Shown: positions 9,276-18,192 of the stretch, piece after piece
Layout: the number at the start of each line of letters is the position of its first letter
Numbering within the stretch: the first letter of the stretch is position 1
Source: Eubacterium sp.
GTDB lineage: Bacteria > Bacillota > Clostridia > Lachnospirales > Lachnospiraceae
Direction of reading: 5' to 3'
DNA length: 64,000 nucleotides
Assembly (NCBI GenBank): GCA_016292095.1
Contig: JAEFAB010000069.1
Location: 43,092 to 107,091, forward strand
The notes under the pieces: generated by a model
Told to the model about the DNA's origin: nothing
Database searches by the model: none
Seen by the model: only the letters and a program-made list of their open reading frames with translations
Made by a program: the position numbers and the translations under genes

Positions 9276-9521
9276 ATGGCAGTAAAAATCAGATTAAAGA
9301 GAATGGGAAAGAAGAGACATCCAATTTACAGAATCGTTGTAGCAGATTCAAGAGCTCCTAGAGATGGAAGATTTATCGAAGAAGTTGGAACATATGATCC
9401 AAATCAGGAACCTAGCGTATTTGACGTAAAGGAAGAATCTGTAAAGAAATGGTTATCAAATGGTGCTCAGCCTACTGAAACTGTTGGAAAGTTGTTAAAG
9501 ATCGCAGGAATTGAAAAATAA
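9276..9521 (+). CDS. rpsP: 30S ribosomal protein bS16
   Basis: An 81-residue basic protein of the small subunit with the family opening [21 protein letters not shown] and [13 protein letters not shown]. It has a GGAGG ribosome site close to the ATG. It begins the usual rpsP-khpA-rimM-trmD run. The 75 bases upstream are AT-rich with one weak GAAAAC/GTTTTC hairpin, but no convincing promoter. Confidence 0.97.
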   Translation: MAVKIRLKRMGKKRHPIYRIVVADSRAPRDGRFIEEVGTYDPNQEPSVFDVKEESVKKWLSNGAQPTETVGKLLKIAGIEK

Positions 9522-9538
9522 GACTTGGAGGGACATTC

Positions 9539-9766
9539 ATGAAAGAATTAGTTGAAACAATTGCAAAAGCACTTGTTGACTCTCCAGATGAAGTTGTCGT
9601 TACTGAAAAGGAAAACGACAGAGAAATTGTAGTACAGTTACAGGTAGCCCAGGAAGATATGGGTAAGGTAATTGGAAAACAGGGAAGGATTGCAAAGGCA
9701 ATTCGTTCAGTTGTTAAAGCAGCTGCAACAAAATCTGATAAAAAGGTTAAAGTTGAAATACTTTAA
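9539..9766 (+). CDS. khpA: KH-domain RNA-binding protein KhpA
   Basis: A 75-residue single KH-domain protein (YlqC family). In streptococci it pairs with KhpB/EloR and binds many small RNAs and tRNAs, affecting cell elongation. The KH signature GKVIGKQGRIAKAIRSVV, including the GxxG loop, is at about residues 41-58. It lies between rpsP and rimM, 17 bases after rpsP, with a GGAGG ribosome site. Confidence 0.93.
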   Translation: MKELVETIAKALVDSPDEVVVTEKENDREIVVQLQVAQEDMGKVIGKQGRIAKAIRSVVKAAATKSDKKVKVEIL

Positions 9767-9774
9767 GCAAGTGC

Positions 9775-9800
9775 ACAGCGCTGGATGATTTCAGCGCTGT
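9775..9800 (+). terminator. Hairpin between khpA and rimM (attenuator or mRNA processing site)
   Basis: A perfect 9-base-pair GC-rich stem, ACAGCGCTG at 9775-9783 and its complement at 9792-9800, with an 8-base loop, followed by ATTTTATATT. The U-tract is poor, so it is more likely a partial attenuator or stabilising/processing hairpin that separates abundant rpsP-khpA message from rimM-trmD. Confidence 0.5.
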
Positions 9801-9824
9801 ATTTTATATTAAAGGAGTAAAGAT

Positions 9825-10334
9825 TTGGAAAAATATTTTCGTGTTGGTGTAATTGCGAATACTCATGGTGTTCGTGGAGAAGTAAAGGTTTATCCTACCA
9901 CAGATGATGTAAAGCGCTTCAGCGATTTAAAAGAAGTGATTTTAGATACGAAAAAAGAACAGAAGGTTCTGCATGTGATCGGAGTGAAATATTTCAAAAA
10001 CATGGCGATTTTACGATTTGCAGAATTTGATAATATGGATCAGGTAATTCCGCTGAAAGGAATGGACTTGCTTGTGGACAGAGAACATGCCATTCCACTG
10101 GAAGAAGGAGAATACTACATAGCAGATATTATTGGAAGCCGTGTTGTGACTGATACGGATGAAGAATTGGGAATATTAACTGATGTTCTTCAGACTGGTG
10201 CCAATGATGTTTATATTGTAAAAATGGCATCCGGAAAGGAAGTTTTGCTTCCGGTGATTGAAGAATGTGTTTTAGATAGAGATTTAGAAAAGAAAGTAGT
10301 TACAGTTCATTTGATGAAAGGATTAATGGATTAA
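9825..10334 (+). CDS. rimM: Ribosome maturation factor RimM
   Basis: RimM binds bS19/uS19-region pre-30S particles and helps mature the head of the small subunit. The 169-residue protein has the N-terminal RimM barrel (VGVIANTHGVRGEVKV at residues 7-22) and the C-terminal PRC-barrel (DIIGSRVVTDTDEELGILTDV). A TTG start at 9825 is used, with AAAGGAG a few bases before it. Its stop overlaps the trmD ATG by one base (TAATG), so the two are translationally coupled. Confidence 0.95.
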   Translation: MEKYFRVGVIANTHGVRGEVKVYPTTDDVKRFSDLKEVILDTKKEQKVLHVIGVKYFKNMAILRFAEFDNMDQVIPLKGMDLLVDREHAIPLEEGEYYIADIIGSRVVTDTDEELGILTDVLQTGANDVYIVKMASGKEVLLPVIEECVLDRDLEKKVVTVHLMKGLMD

Positions 10335-11065
10335 TGAATTTTCATGTTTTAACATTGTTTCCGGAAATGATTGAGCAAGGGGTGGGAACGAGTATTACCG
10401 GTCGTGCCATGGACAAGGGATTGATTTCGGTGAATGCAGTTAATATCAGAGATTATGCAGGAAATAAACATGGTCAGGTGGATGACTATCCATATGGAGG
10501 CGGCGCCGGTATGGTGATGCAGCCGGGACCGGTGTATCGAAGCTATGAATCCGTGGTGGAAAAAATCGGTTATAAACCTCGTGTCGTTTATATGACTCCT
10601 CAGGGGAAAGTATTTAATCAGAAAATGGCAGAAGAGTTTGCGAAAGAAGAAAATCTGGTTTTCTTGTGTGGACATTACGAAGGCATTGATGAGCGAGTAT
10701 TAGACATGATTGTAACGGATCATGTGTCCATTGGTGACTATGTGCTAACCGGTGGAGAGTTACCGTCTATGGTTATGATTGATTGTATTTCCAGACTGGT
10801 ACCCGGAGTGTTACATAACGATGTGTCTGCTGAGTTTGAGAGCTTTCAGGACAATCTGCTGGAATATCCTCAGTACACCCGCCCGGCGGAATTCGAGGGA
10901 GTAAAGGTTCCGGATATTTTGCTTTCCGGAGATCACGCCAAGGTGGATCGCTGGAGAAGAGAGCAGTCTTTAAAGCGAACTTTGGAGCGAAGACCGGATT
11001 TATTGGAAGAAGCTGTTCTCCAGAAGGAAGATTTGAAATATTTGGAAAAACAAAAGGAAAAATAA
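10334..11065 (+). CDS. trmD: tRNA (guanine-N1-)-methyltransferase TrmD
   Basis: TrmD methylates G37 of tRNAs reading CNN codons, using S-adenosylmethionine, and prevents +1 frameshifting. The 243-residue protein shows the SPOUT knot motifs: PYGGGAGMVMQPGPVY, CGHYEGIDERV and SIGDYVLTGGELP, and the C-terminal DHAKVDRWRREQSL. It is coupled to rimM. In most Firmicutes rplS follows directly; here a terminator and the pilus island come first. Confidence 0.97.
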   Translation: MNFHVLTLFPEMIEQGVGTSITGRAMDKGLISVNAVNIRDYAGNKHGQVDDYPYGGGAGMVMQPGPVYRSYESVVEKIGYKPRVVYMTPQGKVFNQKMAEEFAKEENLVFLCGHYEGIDERVLDMIVTDHVSIGDYVLTGGELPSMVMIDCISRLVPGVLHNDVSAEFESFQDNLLEYPQYTRPAEFEGVKVPDILLSGDHAKVDRWRREQSLKRTLERRPDLLEEAVLQKEDLKYLEKQKEK

Positions 11066-11092
11066 TAGTAAAAATAATAGAGAAAATTAGGA

Positions 11093-11124
11093 AAAGAGTC
11101 GTTTGAAGGAACGATTCTTTTTTT
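11093..11124 (+). terminator. Rho-independent terminator after trmD
   Basis: An 11-base-pair stem with one G-T pair (11093-11103 with 11110-11120), a 6-base loop, and a T-run to 11124. It closes the ribosomal/tRNA operon before the pilus island. Confidence 0.88.
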
Positions 11125-11225
11125 GTTCGGAAAGAGTGTAATTTGATGCAATAAACAAAGAATTTCAATGGAAAAATGATGGAAATGCTAGGCTTTTTTG
11201 AAAGGTTGTTTTAGAGCAAAATAAA

Positions 11226-11320
11226 ATCGTTTTTAAATAGTAAAAACGATACAAAAATATTGAATATGATATTTGATATGTGTATAATAATCACAAATAA
11301 AAAGAGTCGGTTTTTTTATT
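11226..11320 (+). promoter_or_regulatory. Pilus locus 1 control region: inverted repeat, promoter, conserved leader
   Basis: A perfect 9-base inverted repeat, ATCGTTTTT at 11226-11234 and AAAAACGAT at 11242-11250, ends 9 bases before a -35 TTGAAT (11260-11265). A 17-base spacer leads to a consensus TATAAT (11283-11288). Fifteen bases further comes GAGTCGGTTTTTTT (11304-11317). The same order with the same promoter spacing recurs before pilus locus 2, so this is a shared module. The repeat position just upstream of a weak -35 suggests an activator site (inference). The rest of 11125-11364 is AT-rich without a gene. Confidence 0.65.
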
Positions 11321-11364
11321 AAATTTTAAAAAATGTAAAAAATTTTTTCGAGGAGATGATTGTT

Positions 11365-14300
11365 ATGTATGGACGGAAATATCATCCCCGAAGATATCTA
11401 AAATCTATCTTAGTTGTGATACTTAGTATTTCAATGTCTCTGACGTCTTATCCGGTATCACTTACGAAGAGTGAAACCGGAAAAGGTTATTTAAAAATTT
11501 CTTATATTAATTTGCGAGGGGACAGGAGTGAAGATGTTCAGGCAAAAGAGCTTGAAGTGAAAACGAAACCTGAACAATCAATTATTGAAGCGTATACGTT
11601 TCAAAAACCAAATGAATATCAATACTTTGTAGCTGAGGTAGATCGAATTCCTGATTTAAATGAGGAAGACACTGTTAGCATTTATGGAATCAAAGATGAA
11701 AAAATGGATAAAGAACCCATTGCCGTAAATGTTAAAAAGGGTCAAAAATTCTATCTCGGTTTTTTTGAATATGATGGAATTGCATTGGTTCAGGAAACTT
11801 CAGATATACGGGTGAAAAAACAAAAATTGAATATTGAAAAACCTGAAGATGGTGTGTTGTTTGATTTTGATGGTTATCTTCCGGAGAATACTAACATTGA
11901 GATTGAACCTGTAAAAGGAGAAAAGGATGAAATTCATCATTATGATATTACTATTTATGATGATGAAGGAAAGGTATTCCAGCCAATCGTCGGACGACCT
12001 ATCAAAATTACTATTCGCAGTGAAAAAATAGAACAGGCAAATGAGGACAATAAAGAACTTGTCGCCTACCATCAGGCTGAGAATCAGGAGCAGGAAGAAA
12101 TTGAAATTGTTTCAGCAAAAAAAGATTATGTAATATTTGAAGCAAGTCATTTTTCTGAATATCTAATTAGGGAACATGAAGGTGATGATGAACTGATTAC
12201 TCCGCGAAGAACTTATCATTTCTTAAGTTATCAATATCAGGAAACTCAGACTTCAGGTGTGTACGAAGCTGGAAGCTTCAACTTCTATACTACAGCTGGA
12301 GATTTGATAGACTATCAGATCATTAAAGATGGTGATTCGTTACAAATGGTTCCGAATCCACCAAACAAGACGGAAGAGTATTTCTATGGATGGTATGTGG
12401 TTCAATATCATGGTGAGGAGAATGGACTCGTTCAATATAGTTGGCCACATAATTCGGAACGTATTCGTTTTAATCGGGAAATTGATGTACCTGAAACGGA
12501 AGACACAGATGTTTATCTTGCTCCGGTATATTCAGATTATCGATTTGTAACTTTTCACGAAAACGAATTTGGACAACCAAATGCCAATAACGTTTTGACC
12601 AGAAAACTGGTTAAGTTAGGGGATGACAATACCCAGGATGTATTAATTAGTGATGTGCGAGCCAAAACCCCGGATTCCCAGAGAATTGTATTTTGGGGAT
12701 GGAGTTATGGAGATTCACAAAAACAGACAGTGGATAGTCTTGGAAATGAAATGACTCAATATTTTGAAGTCACGGGTACAGATGAAGAGATTGATTTATA
12801 TCCGGTATTCAAGCAGGCAAGATGGTTAACATTTGTCGCTGGTGAAAGTGGAAGTGGTGCTGAATATGTTCCAGCGATGTTTATCGTCCAAGGGGATTCA
12901 GTTTCATCCTTACCGATTTCTTCTCGAAACGGATATATATTTAAAGGATGGTATCCCGGAAGTCAGGATGATAATGGACATATATATTATGATTTAAATC
13001 ATCAGGTTGCTGACGAAAATGGTAACATTGTAAATGGAAGTTTTGATTTAGGACAAGGGAACAGTGTTCAAAACGGACAAATCACTTTAAATGAAAACCA
13101 AACTTTATACGCAAGATGGGAAGAAAAAGAAACATCGAAATACACGGTAATTATATGGAAGCAAAAAGTGACAGATGATAAAAACGCGACAACGGCTGAA
13201 AAAACATATGATTATGAAAGCAGTGAGGTGCGTACCGCTCCAACCGGAACGATTATTACTTCAAGCAATGCAGATCGGAATAAAAACTTTACCGGTTTTA
13301 CATATAGCAGAACAGTTTTCGAGGGTTCTACAGAAGCTTCCGGTGTACTGGAAGCAACGGACAGCTCCATTATCAATGTATATTATGATCGAAATATTAT
13401 GTCGATTAACTATTATTTTCCAACCAGCATGACGTATCCAAGTGATGCACAGACTGCTTACAGTTACACGGTTACCACCAGTGATAATGGTACACAGTAT
13501 GGAATTGTAAATGGAGATTATGTTCAGTTAACTTATACAACAGAAAACTATTACAGTTTTACAACAAATTATAACTATACACAAACGAATTCAACCTCCG
13601 GAACATTGTACGGAATCTATAATGGAGAATATGTAAGAGTATATTATAATGCAGGAAACTTTTATCGAACCAGAACGAGACAGGGAATGAATTATGTATA
13701 TTCTAACCAATATACCGGTACAGTTTTTACCAGAGGATACGGTGTGGAATATATAGGAACCAGATACACCAGATTCCAATCCGGTGGGCAATATGTATAT
13801 ACACCGACTACCGCGACTACCGGAACTTTGTATGGATTGGACGATAATGGTGTATATCAGCAGTTAACCGGTTCTCAATCTACGATAAGACACTGGATGT
13901 ACAATGGAGAGGAATATACGGGAACGCGATATACCCGATCCAATATGACGAATTACCGAATGTATCATTGGACAGGATTGTATGATTCTGATTTCGCAAG
14001 CAATGGTTATTCTTGGGAGAGTATTTCCGGTTATCGATGGAATGAACAACAAAATGGTGGTGGAACAACCCAGACTTTATTAGATAGCTTTAATAATAGG
14101 AATATTGTCTATAATTTGTACAGTCAGGGAGAGAATGGAAATAATTATATTTATCACTATAAACAGAATTTGGATGGCACTTATTCATTAGATAGCAGGG
14201 TTTATGCAAGAACAAATAATGCAAGTGGAACATTTAATTTTTCTAATAAGTTTCAGGGATTTACAGTTTCCACATATTCAACTTCAACAGAAGGATTTTC

Positions 14301-16320
14301 TCCAACGGGAGGTTCCCATTCTGCAGCGAGTGGAACTAGTGCTAACTTAACCTATCCAATTCATATTTATCATACAAGAAACAGATATAGCTTGACCTAT
14401 GCTGTTGATTTCTATGATGAAGGTACACAGGATCGACTGAACCAAATATATAAAACGGTAGAAGGAATTCAGTATGGTGCTCCATTGACGAATTATGCGG
14501 CATACACCGTTGGAGATTTGGAACATAGTGAATTTACCGGATGGTATAGTGATGCAACAGGAATTGTTCCGTATGATTTTGGTGGTACAATGCCTGCATC
14601 GAATGAGATTGTATATGCAGGATTCCAACCGGTTTATTATCCGATAAGCATTGACCCAAATGGTGCAGAAATAGACCATCGGGAGACGCAATATTCTACG
14701 TATACATGGTTACGATATGGACAGACGATTAAGGAATATCGAAACCTGACTAGAGAATATGTGCAAGATGATGAGGGGGAATATGTATATCTATATATTA
14801 CTTTCAATGGAGAGAATAATGGATACGGAATTAATTCAGATTATCGAAATGCTGTTTATATCAAAGCAGATGAAGTAGATGAATATTATGATGAGAATTA
14901 TGCAAATAGCGGTCTTACCAGAGATGAATTTATGAACTGTATTAGCGGACAACGTTATCGACCGGCAAAAAATACAGAAGTTAATACGTTGATGGGATGG
15001 TATAGGGTGCGAAATGACGGAACTCTTTCTTCAACACCTTACAATTTCAATGATGCAGTTACCGGACCGGTGAATTTGAGAGCTGTTTGGAGATTATCAG
15101 GTGTTTATTACATTTCTTATAATCCGATTATGACATCTCTTGGAATTGGAGGATCGATTAATTCTTATTTGGACCCGGATATCAATGATGCAGTTCATGG
15201 TGGAAAGTATATTGATCAGTCACAAACATTTATTAAACAACAGCCGTCCAACATACCGGAAGGATACGTTTTTGAAGGATGGAGAATTGTGGATGGTCAG
15301 GGAAATCCGTTGCAGGATGATGTGTTGTATAATCCTGGTGATGATTTTACAATCAATGCACAATATGCTGACAACTTAGGATGTATTCATCTGGAAGCGT
15401 ATTATGAATTGGATGAAAATGAAATCCATAAAGTTGATGTAGCTTCACTGACATTGGATGCAAATGGAGGTTATGTGAAAACTACCGGACTTACACCGGG
15501 AGATACTCACATTTATGCAGATGAAGAGGAAGAACAATTACACTTTGATAATCAGATAAATAATACGAATATTCATCTGATTAACTATATCAGAAATTTT
15601 AAACATACAGATAAATTTACTTTGATTGGATGGGATAAATCAGCGGACCCGGATGATTACATTCCGGAAATCCCGGCAGATGCAGAATTAGGTATTGACC
15701 GTAATACCGAAAATCTATTATATGCACTGTGGGAACCAATGGTTTATATTACCTTTGAAAATCATACAGATGAGCCACTCACCTTTGATTTGGAATTTAC
15801 GGATTACGATGGTGATGTCCTCAAACAGTACGATGGACATATTAATGAGGTTACGGAACAATATAAACGAGAAAAATTCTATGATACCATCGTAACCTTA
15901 CAACCGAATGAAGTCTTGAAACTGGTACTTCCGGAAGGAGAACATGCAAAATATCGTGTCAGCGGAAGTTATTTAGGAAGTAAAGATCGATTGTACGTTT
16001 ATAATTCCGGTGGTGAAACATCAATCACGCCAAAGAATCAATCATATATTGCAAATGGTGAACTCTTTATTGATCCGGTTGGTCGGGTGATAACCTTTGT
16101 AGATGAAATGATTCAGATTCCACCACCGTCAGGATATGATACAGATAATGTTGCATTTCGATTGATGTTTGGCAGCGTATTATTATTTTTATTTATCATG
16201 TGGATGATTCGAGATAGAAGGAACAGAAGAATTAGCTTCAAGAGGCTAAACGCCATAATAAAAAGGAAAAATGATAAAAGGGGCGTTTCGATTTTATTAC
16301 GAAAGGAGATACGAAGATGA
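11365..16320 (+). CDS. Large pilus-associated surface adhesin with InlB-type repeats
   Basis: A 1651-residue secreted surface protein, probably the tip or accessory adhesin of pilus locus 1. Residues 1-35 are a signal peptide (RRYLKSILVVILSI core). A domain at about 160-270 (YDITIYDDEG to FSEYLI) recurs in the second adhesin. Seven InlB/Listeria-Bacteroides-like units follow, each with a GW(Y) core: about 340, 440, 530, 1055, 1210, 1305 and 1420. Residues about 690-975 are an unusual Tyr/Thr/Gly-rich repeat region. The C end has IPPPSG near 1585, then a membrane helix and a long basic tail, so the sorting signal is atypical. I chose the ATG at 11365, 8 bases after AGGAGA; an in-frame ATG at 11356 abuts that site. 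Ligand unknown. Confidence 0.8.
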   Translation: MYGRKYHPRRYLKSILVVILSISMSLTSYPVSLTKSETGKGYLKISYINLRGDRSEDVQAKELEVKTKPEQSIIEAYTFQKPNEYQYFVAEVDRIPDLNEEDTVSIYGIKDEKMDKEPIAVNVKKGQKFYLGFFEYDGIALVQETSDIRVKKQKLNIEKPEDGVLFDFDGYLPENTNIEIEPVKGEKDEIHHYDITIYDDEGKVFQPIVGRPIKITIRSEKIEQANEDNKELVAYHQAENQEQEEIEIVSAKKDYVIFEASHFSEYLIREHEGDDELITPRRTYHFLSYQYQETQTSGVYEAGSFNFYTTAGDLIDYQIIKDGDSLQMVPNPPNKTEEYFYGWYVVQYHGEENGLVQYSWPHNSERIRFNREIDVPETEDTDVYLAPVYSDYRFVTFHENEFGQPNANNVLTRKLVKLGDDNTQDVLISDVRAKTPDSQRIVFWGWSYGDSQKQTVDSLGNEMTQYFEVTGTDEEIDLYPVFKQARWLTFVAGESGSGAEYVPAMFIVQGDSVSSLPISSRNGYIFKGWYPGSQDDNGHIYYDLNHQVADENGNIVNGSFDLGQGNSVQNGQITLNENQTLYARWEEKETSKYTVIIWKQKVTDDKNATTAEKTYDYESSEVRTAPTGTIITSSNADRNKNFTGFTYSRTVFEGSTEASGVLEATDSSIINVYYDRNIMSINYYFPTSMTYPSDAQTAYSYTVTTSDNGTQYGIVNGDYVQLTYTTENYYSFTTNYNYTQTNSTSGTLYGIYNGEYVRVYYNAGNFYRTRTRQGMNYVYSNQYTGTVFTRGYGVEYIGTRYTRFQSGGQYVYTPTTATTGTLYGLDDNGVYQQLTGSQSTIRHWMYNGEEYTGTRYTRSNMTNYRMYHWTGLYDSDFASNGYSWESISGYRWNEQQNGGGTTQTLLDSFNNRNIVYNLYSQGENGNNYIYHYKQNLDGTYSLDSRVYARTNNASGTFNFSNKFQGFTVSTYSTSTEGFSPTGGSHSAASGTSANLTYPIHIYHTRNRYSLTYAVDFYDEGTQDRLNQIYKTVEGIQYGAPLTNYAAYTVGDLEHSEFTGWYSDATGIVPYDFGGTMPASNEIVYAGFQPVYYPISIDPNGAEIDHRETQYSTYTWLRYGQTIKEYRNLTREYVQDDEGEYVYLYITFNGENNGYGINSDYRNAVYIKADEVDEYYDENYANSGLTRDEFMNCISGQRYRPAKNTEVNTLMGWYRVRNDGTLSSTPYNFNDAVTGPVNLRAVWRLSGVYYISYNPIMTSLGIGGSINSYLDPDINDAVHGGKYIDQSQTFIKQQPSNIPEGYVFEGWRIVDGQGNPLQDDVLYNPGDDFTINAQYADNLGCIHLEAYYELDENEIHKVDVASLTLDANGGYVKTTGLTPGDTHIYADEEEEQLHFDNQINNTNIHLINYIRNFKHTDKFTLIGWDKSADPDDYIPEIPADAELGIDRNTENLLYALWEPMVYITFENHTDEPLTFDLEFTDYDGDVLKQYDGHINEVTEQYKREKFYDTIVTLQPNEVLKLVLPEGEHAKYRVSGSYLGSKDRLYVYNSGGETSITPKNQSYIANGELFIDPVGRVITFVDEMIQIPPPSGYDTDNVAFRLMFGSVLLFLFIMWMIRDRRNRRISFKRLNAIIKRKNDKRGVSILLRKEIRR

Positions 16321-17579
16321 TGAAGCGAGTTAAAAAATTTATGATGGTAACTTTTTCCATGCTGTTTGCATTGGCAATGTACACATCGGTGTATGCAGTT
16401 GAAATTGGTAATGGTGTTAAGGAAAGCTCTGATACCTCAGTTTTAATTCCAAAAGGTGTAACAGTAAAGAACTCCTCCCGTGGTGACTATGGTGGACCGG
16501 CAATTGTTTATACATACACAATTGCACCGGTTACTCCGGCTACAGGTGCAAAGGTAGGGGATACTCCGGTAGAAATCGGACCAACCGATGGGGCAACATT
16601 AGCAAATAATGGTCAGGTAACTTTCCAAAATGAAGTAATTACCGGTGTAACGAATACGGGAGTGGAACAGAAAAAGAATTTACAGGTCAATGTTGATTTG
16701 ACAAAGTTTACTAAACCGGGCATTTACAGATATCTGATTACAGATACAACAACAATTGAAGCAATGTACGGTGCAGGATTAACCAGACCGGATGATTATG
16801 ATGCCACTCGTTACTTAGATGTTTATATTAAATATAATGATGCAGGTACGGATTTAATCGTAGGTGGTTATGCATTATCAAAAACAAATGTAGTAACATC
16901 TGACGCATCAACAAAAGATGCTGGTTTTGTTAGAACATCAGAAACAGAAGAAGTTGGTGGAGAAACCGTTTACAAGGGTGATGTATACAGACTTTATAAC
17001 CTTGATATTTATAAGAAAGTAACCGGTTCCATGGGTGATAAAACACATACATTCCCATTCTCTTATACAGTACAGAATTATGGACTGAAATATAGACCAG
17101 GTTACTATATGGAAGGTAATTTAACTACAGAATCTTCCGGAACATTCCAGATTGCAGATGGAAATTCTTATTCATTCCGTGGACTGAATGCGAGAGCAAC
17201 CATTACTCTTACTGAAACAAATGATACATCCATTGCTTATGATGTATTGATTGAAGGAAAGAATGTTTCTACAGCAGCTACAGCTACAACTTTAGTTGCA
17301 GAAAGCACTGTAGATCCAAACGGTACAAAAGTATTGCCGGTTGGCGCCATTACTGATTATGAAGATGAAAACAGTATTGGTGATGGAACAACCCCTGGTT
17401 CCATTGATCATGAAGGTGTCTTGAATAAGAATAGAACGGCTATTCAGTATGTAAATAATGCCGGTGACGTTTCTCCTACAGGTATTATTTTCAAATACGG
17501 ACCATTTGCTCTTATGATTGGTTTTGCAATGGTATTACTTGTACTTCGTAGAAGAAAACAGGATATTCGTGATTTATAA
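16317..17579 (+). CDS. Backbone pilin, Spy0128/FctA (T-antigen) type
   Basis: A 420-residue major pilin candidate. It has a signal peptide cut after SVYA (residue 27), two pilin domains, sorting signal VSPTG at about 385, a hydrophobic helix and the RRRKQD tail. Domain 2 carries the isopeptide pattern: Lys in YKKVTGSMGDK (about 236), Glu in LTETND (about 299) and Asn in QYVNN (about 380). Domain 1 has FTKPGIYRYLITD, with Asp where the homologues have Glu. The ATG at 16317 overlaps the adhesin stop (ATGA), with AAGGAG 8 bases upstream. The family and neighbours support polymerisation by the class B sortase at 18193. Fibre formation itself is inferred. Confidence 0.87.
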   Translation: MMKRVKKFMMVTFSMLFALAMYTSVYAVEIGNGVKESSDTSVLIPKGVTVKNSSRGDYGGPAIVYTYTIAPVTPATGAKVGDTPVEIGPTDGATLANNGQVTFQNEVITGVTNTGVEQKKNLQVNVDLTKFTKPGIYRYLITDTTTIEAMYGAGLTRPDDYDATRYLDVYIKYNDAGTDLIVGGYALSKTNVVTSDASTKDAGFVRTSETEEVGGETVYKGDVYRLYNLDIYKKVTGSMGDKTHTFPFSYTVQNYGLKYRPGYYMEGNLTTESSGTFQIADGNSYSFRGLNARATITLTETNDTSIAYDVLIEGKNVSTAATATTLVAESTVDPNGTKVLPVGAITDYEDENSIGDGTTPGSIDHEGVLNKNRTAIQYVNNAGDVSPTGIIFKYGPFALMIGFAMVLLVLRRRKQDIRDL

Positions 17580-17621
17580 AATTGACTGAAGAATTCGCAC
17601 AAAAGGATGGAGTGTGAAAGC

Positions 17622-18176
17622 ATGAAAGATGAAAAGACAGTAGATACAAATAAGAAGACAATTAAATATGAATCCGAAGGAAAAAATCCTATGCACTATG
17701 CCCAAAGGACCCTGTTGCAGGCATTGGTTGTAGTGATTGTAGTGTGGCTCCTATTTGGGCACGTGTTTGGGATTATGACTGCTCCTAACGGAGACATGTT
17801 TCCGCGAATTGATTCTGGTGATTTGTTATTATATTATCGTTTGGATAAGAGCATTGAGGCTGGTGATGTGATTGTTTTTTCAAAAAACAAGACGACTTAC
17901 ATCGGAAGGGTGGTTGCCAGACCCGGTGATGTAGTAAATATTACAGAGCAGAATCAGCTGGTGATTAATCAGAACGTGATTACAGAACGAAATATTTTCT
18001 TTCCAACATCCAGATATGAAGGGTTTAACCAATATCCGGTGAGTTTGAAAAAAGATGAATATTTTGTATTGGTTGATATGAGGGAAAAAGGGGAAGACAG
18101 CAGATATTTTGGACCTGTTTCCAAGAAAGAGATTAAAGGGAATATTCTTTCAATACTGCGACGAATAAACTTTTAA
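17622..18176 (+). CDS. SipA-like signal peptidase homologue, catalytically dead (pilus assembly factor)
   Basis: A 184-residue protein of signal peptidase I (S26) fold with one N-terminal membrane helix (LLQALVVVIVVWLLFGHVFG). The box that normally reads GxSMxP is PNGDMFP, so the catalytic Ser is Asp (about residue 58), and the box that normally has YxKR reads YIGRVVARPGD, so the general-base Lys is Gly (about residue 95). DSRYFGPV, the last S26 box, is kept. Streptococcal SipA of FCT pilus loci, needed for pilus polymerisation, also lacks this dyad, so I infer a chaperone-like role. The ATG at 17622 is chosen because GGATGGAG precedes it; an ATG at 17607 overlaps that site. Confidence 0.85.
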   Translation: MKDEKTVDTNKKTIKYESEGKNPMHYAQRTLLQALVVVIVVWLLFGHVFGIMTAPNGDMFPRIDSGDLLLYYRLDKSIEAGDVIVFSKNKTTYIGRVVARPGDVVNITEQNQLVINQNVITERNIFFPTSRYEGFNQYPVSLKKDEYFVLVDMREKGEDSRYFGPVSKKEIKGNILSILRRINF

Positions 18177-18192
18177 GAAAGAAGGGATACAG

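Noticed and set aside
11301..11350. Poly-T and poly-A tracts as a phase-variation switch for adhesin 1
   Set aside because: Runs of six to seven bases are common in this AT-rich DNA and lie outside the coding frame and outside the -35/-10 spacer.
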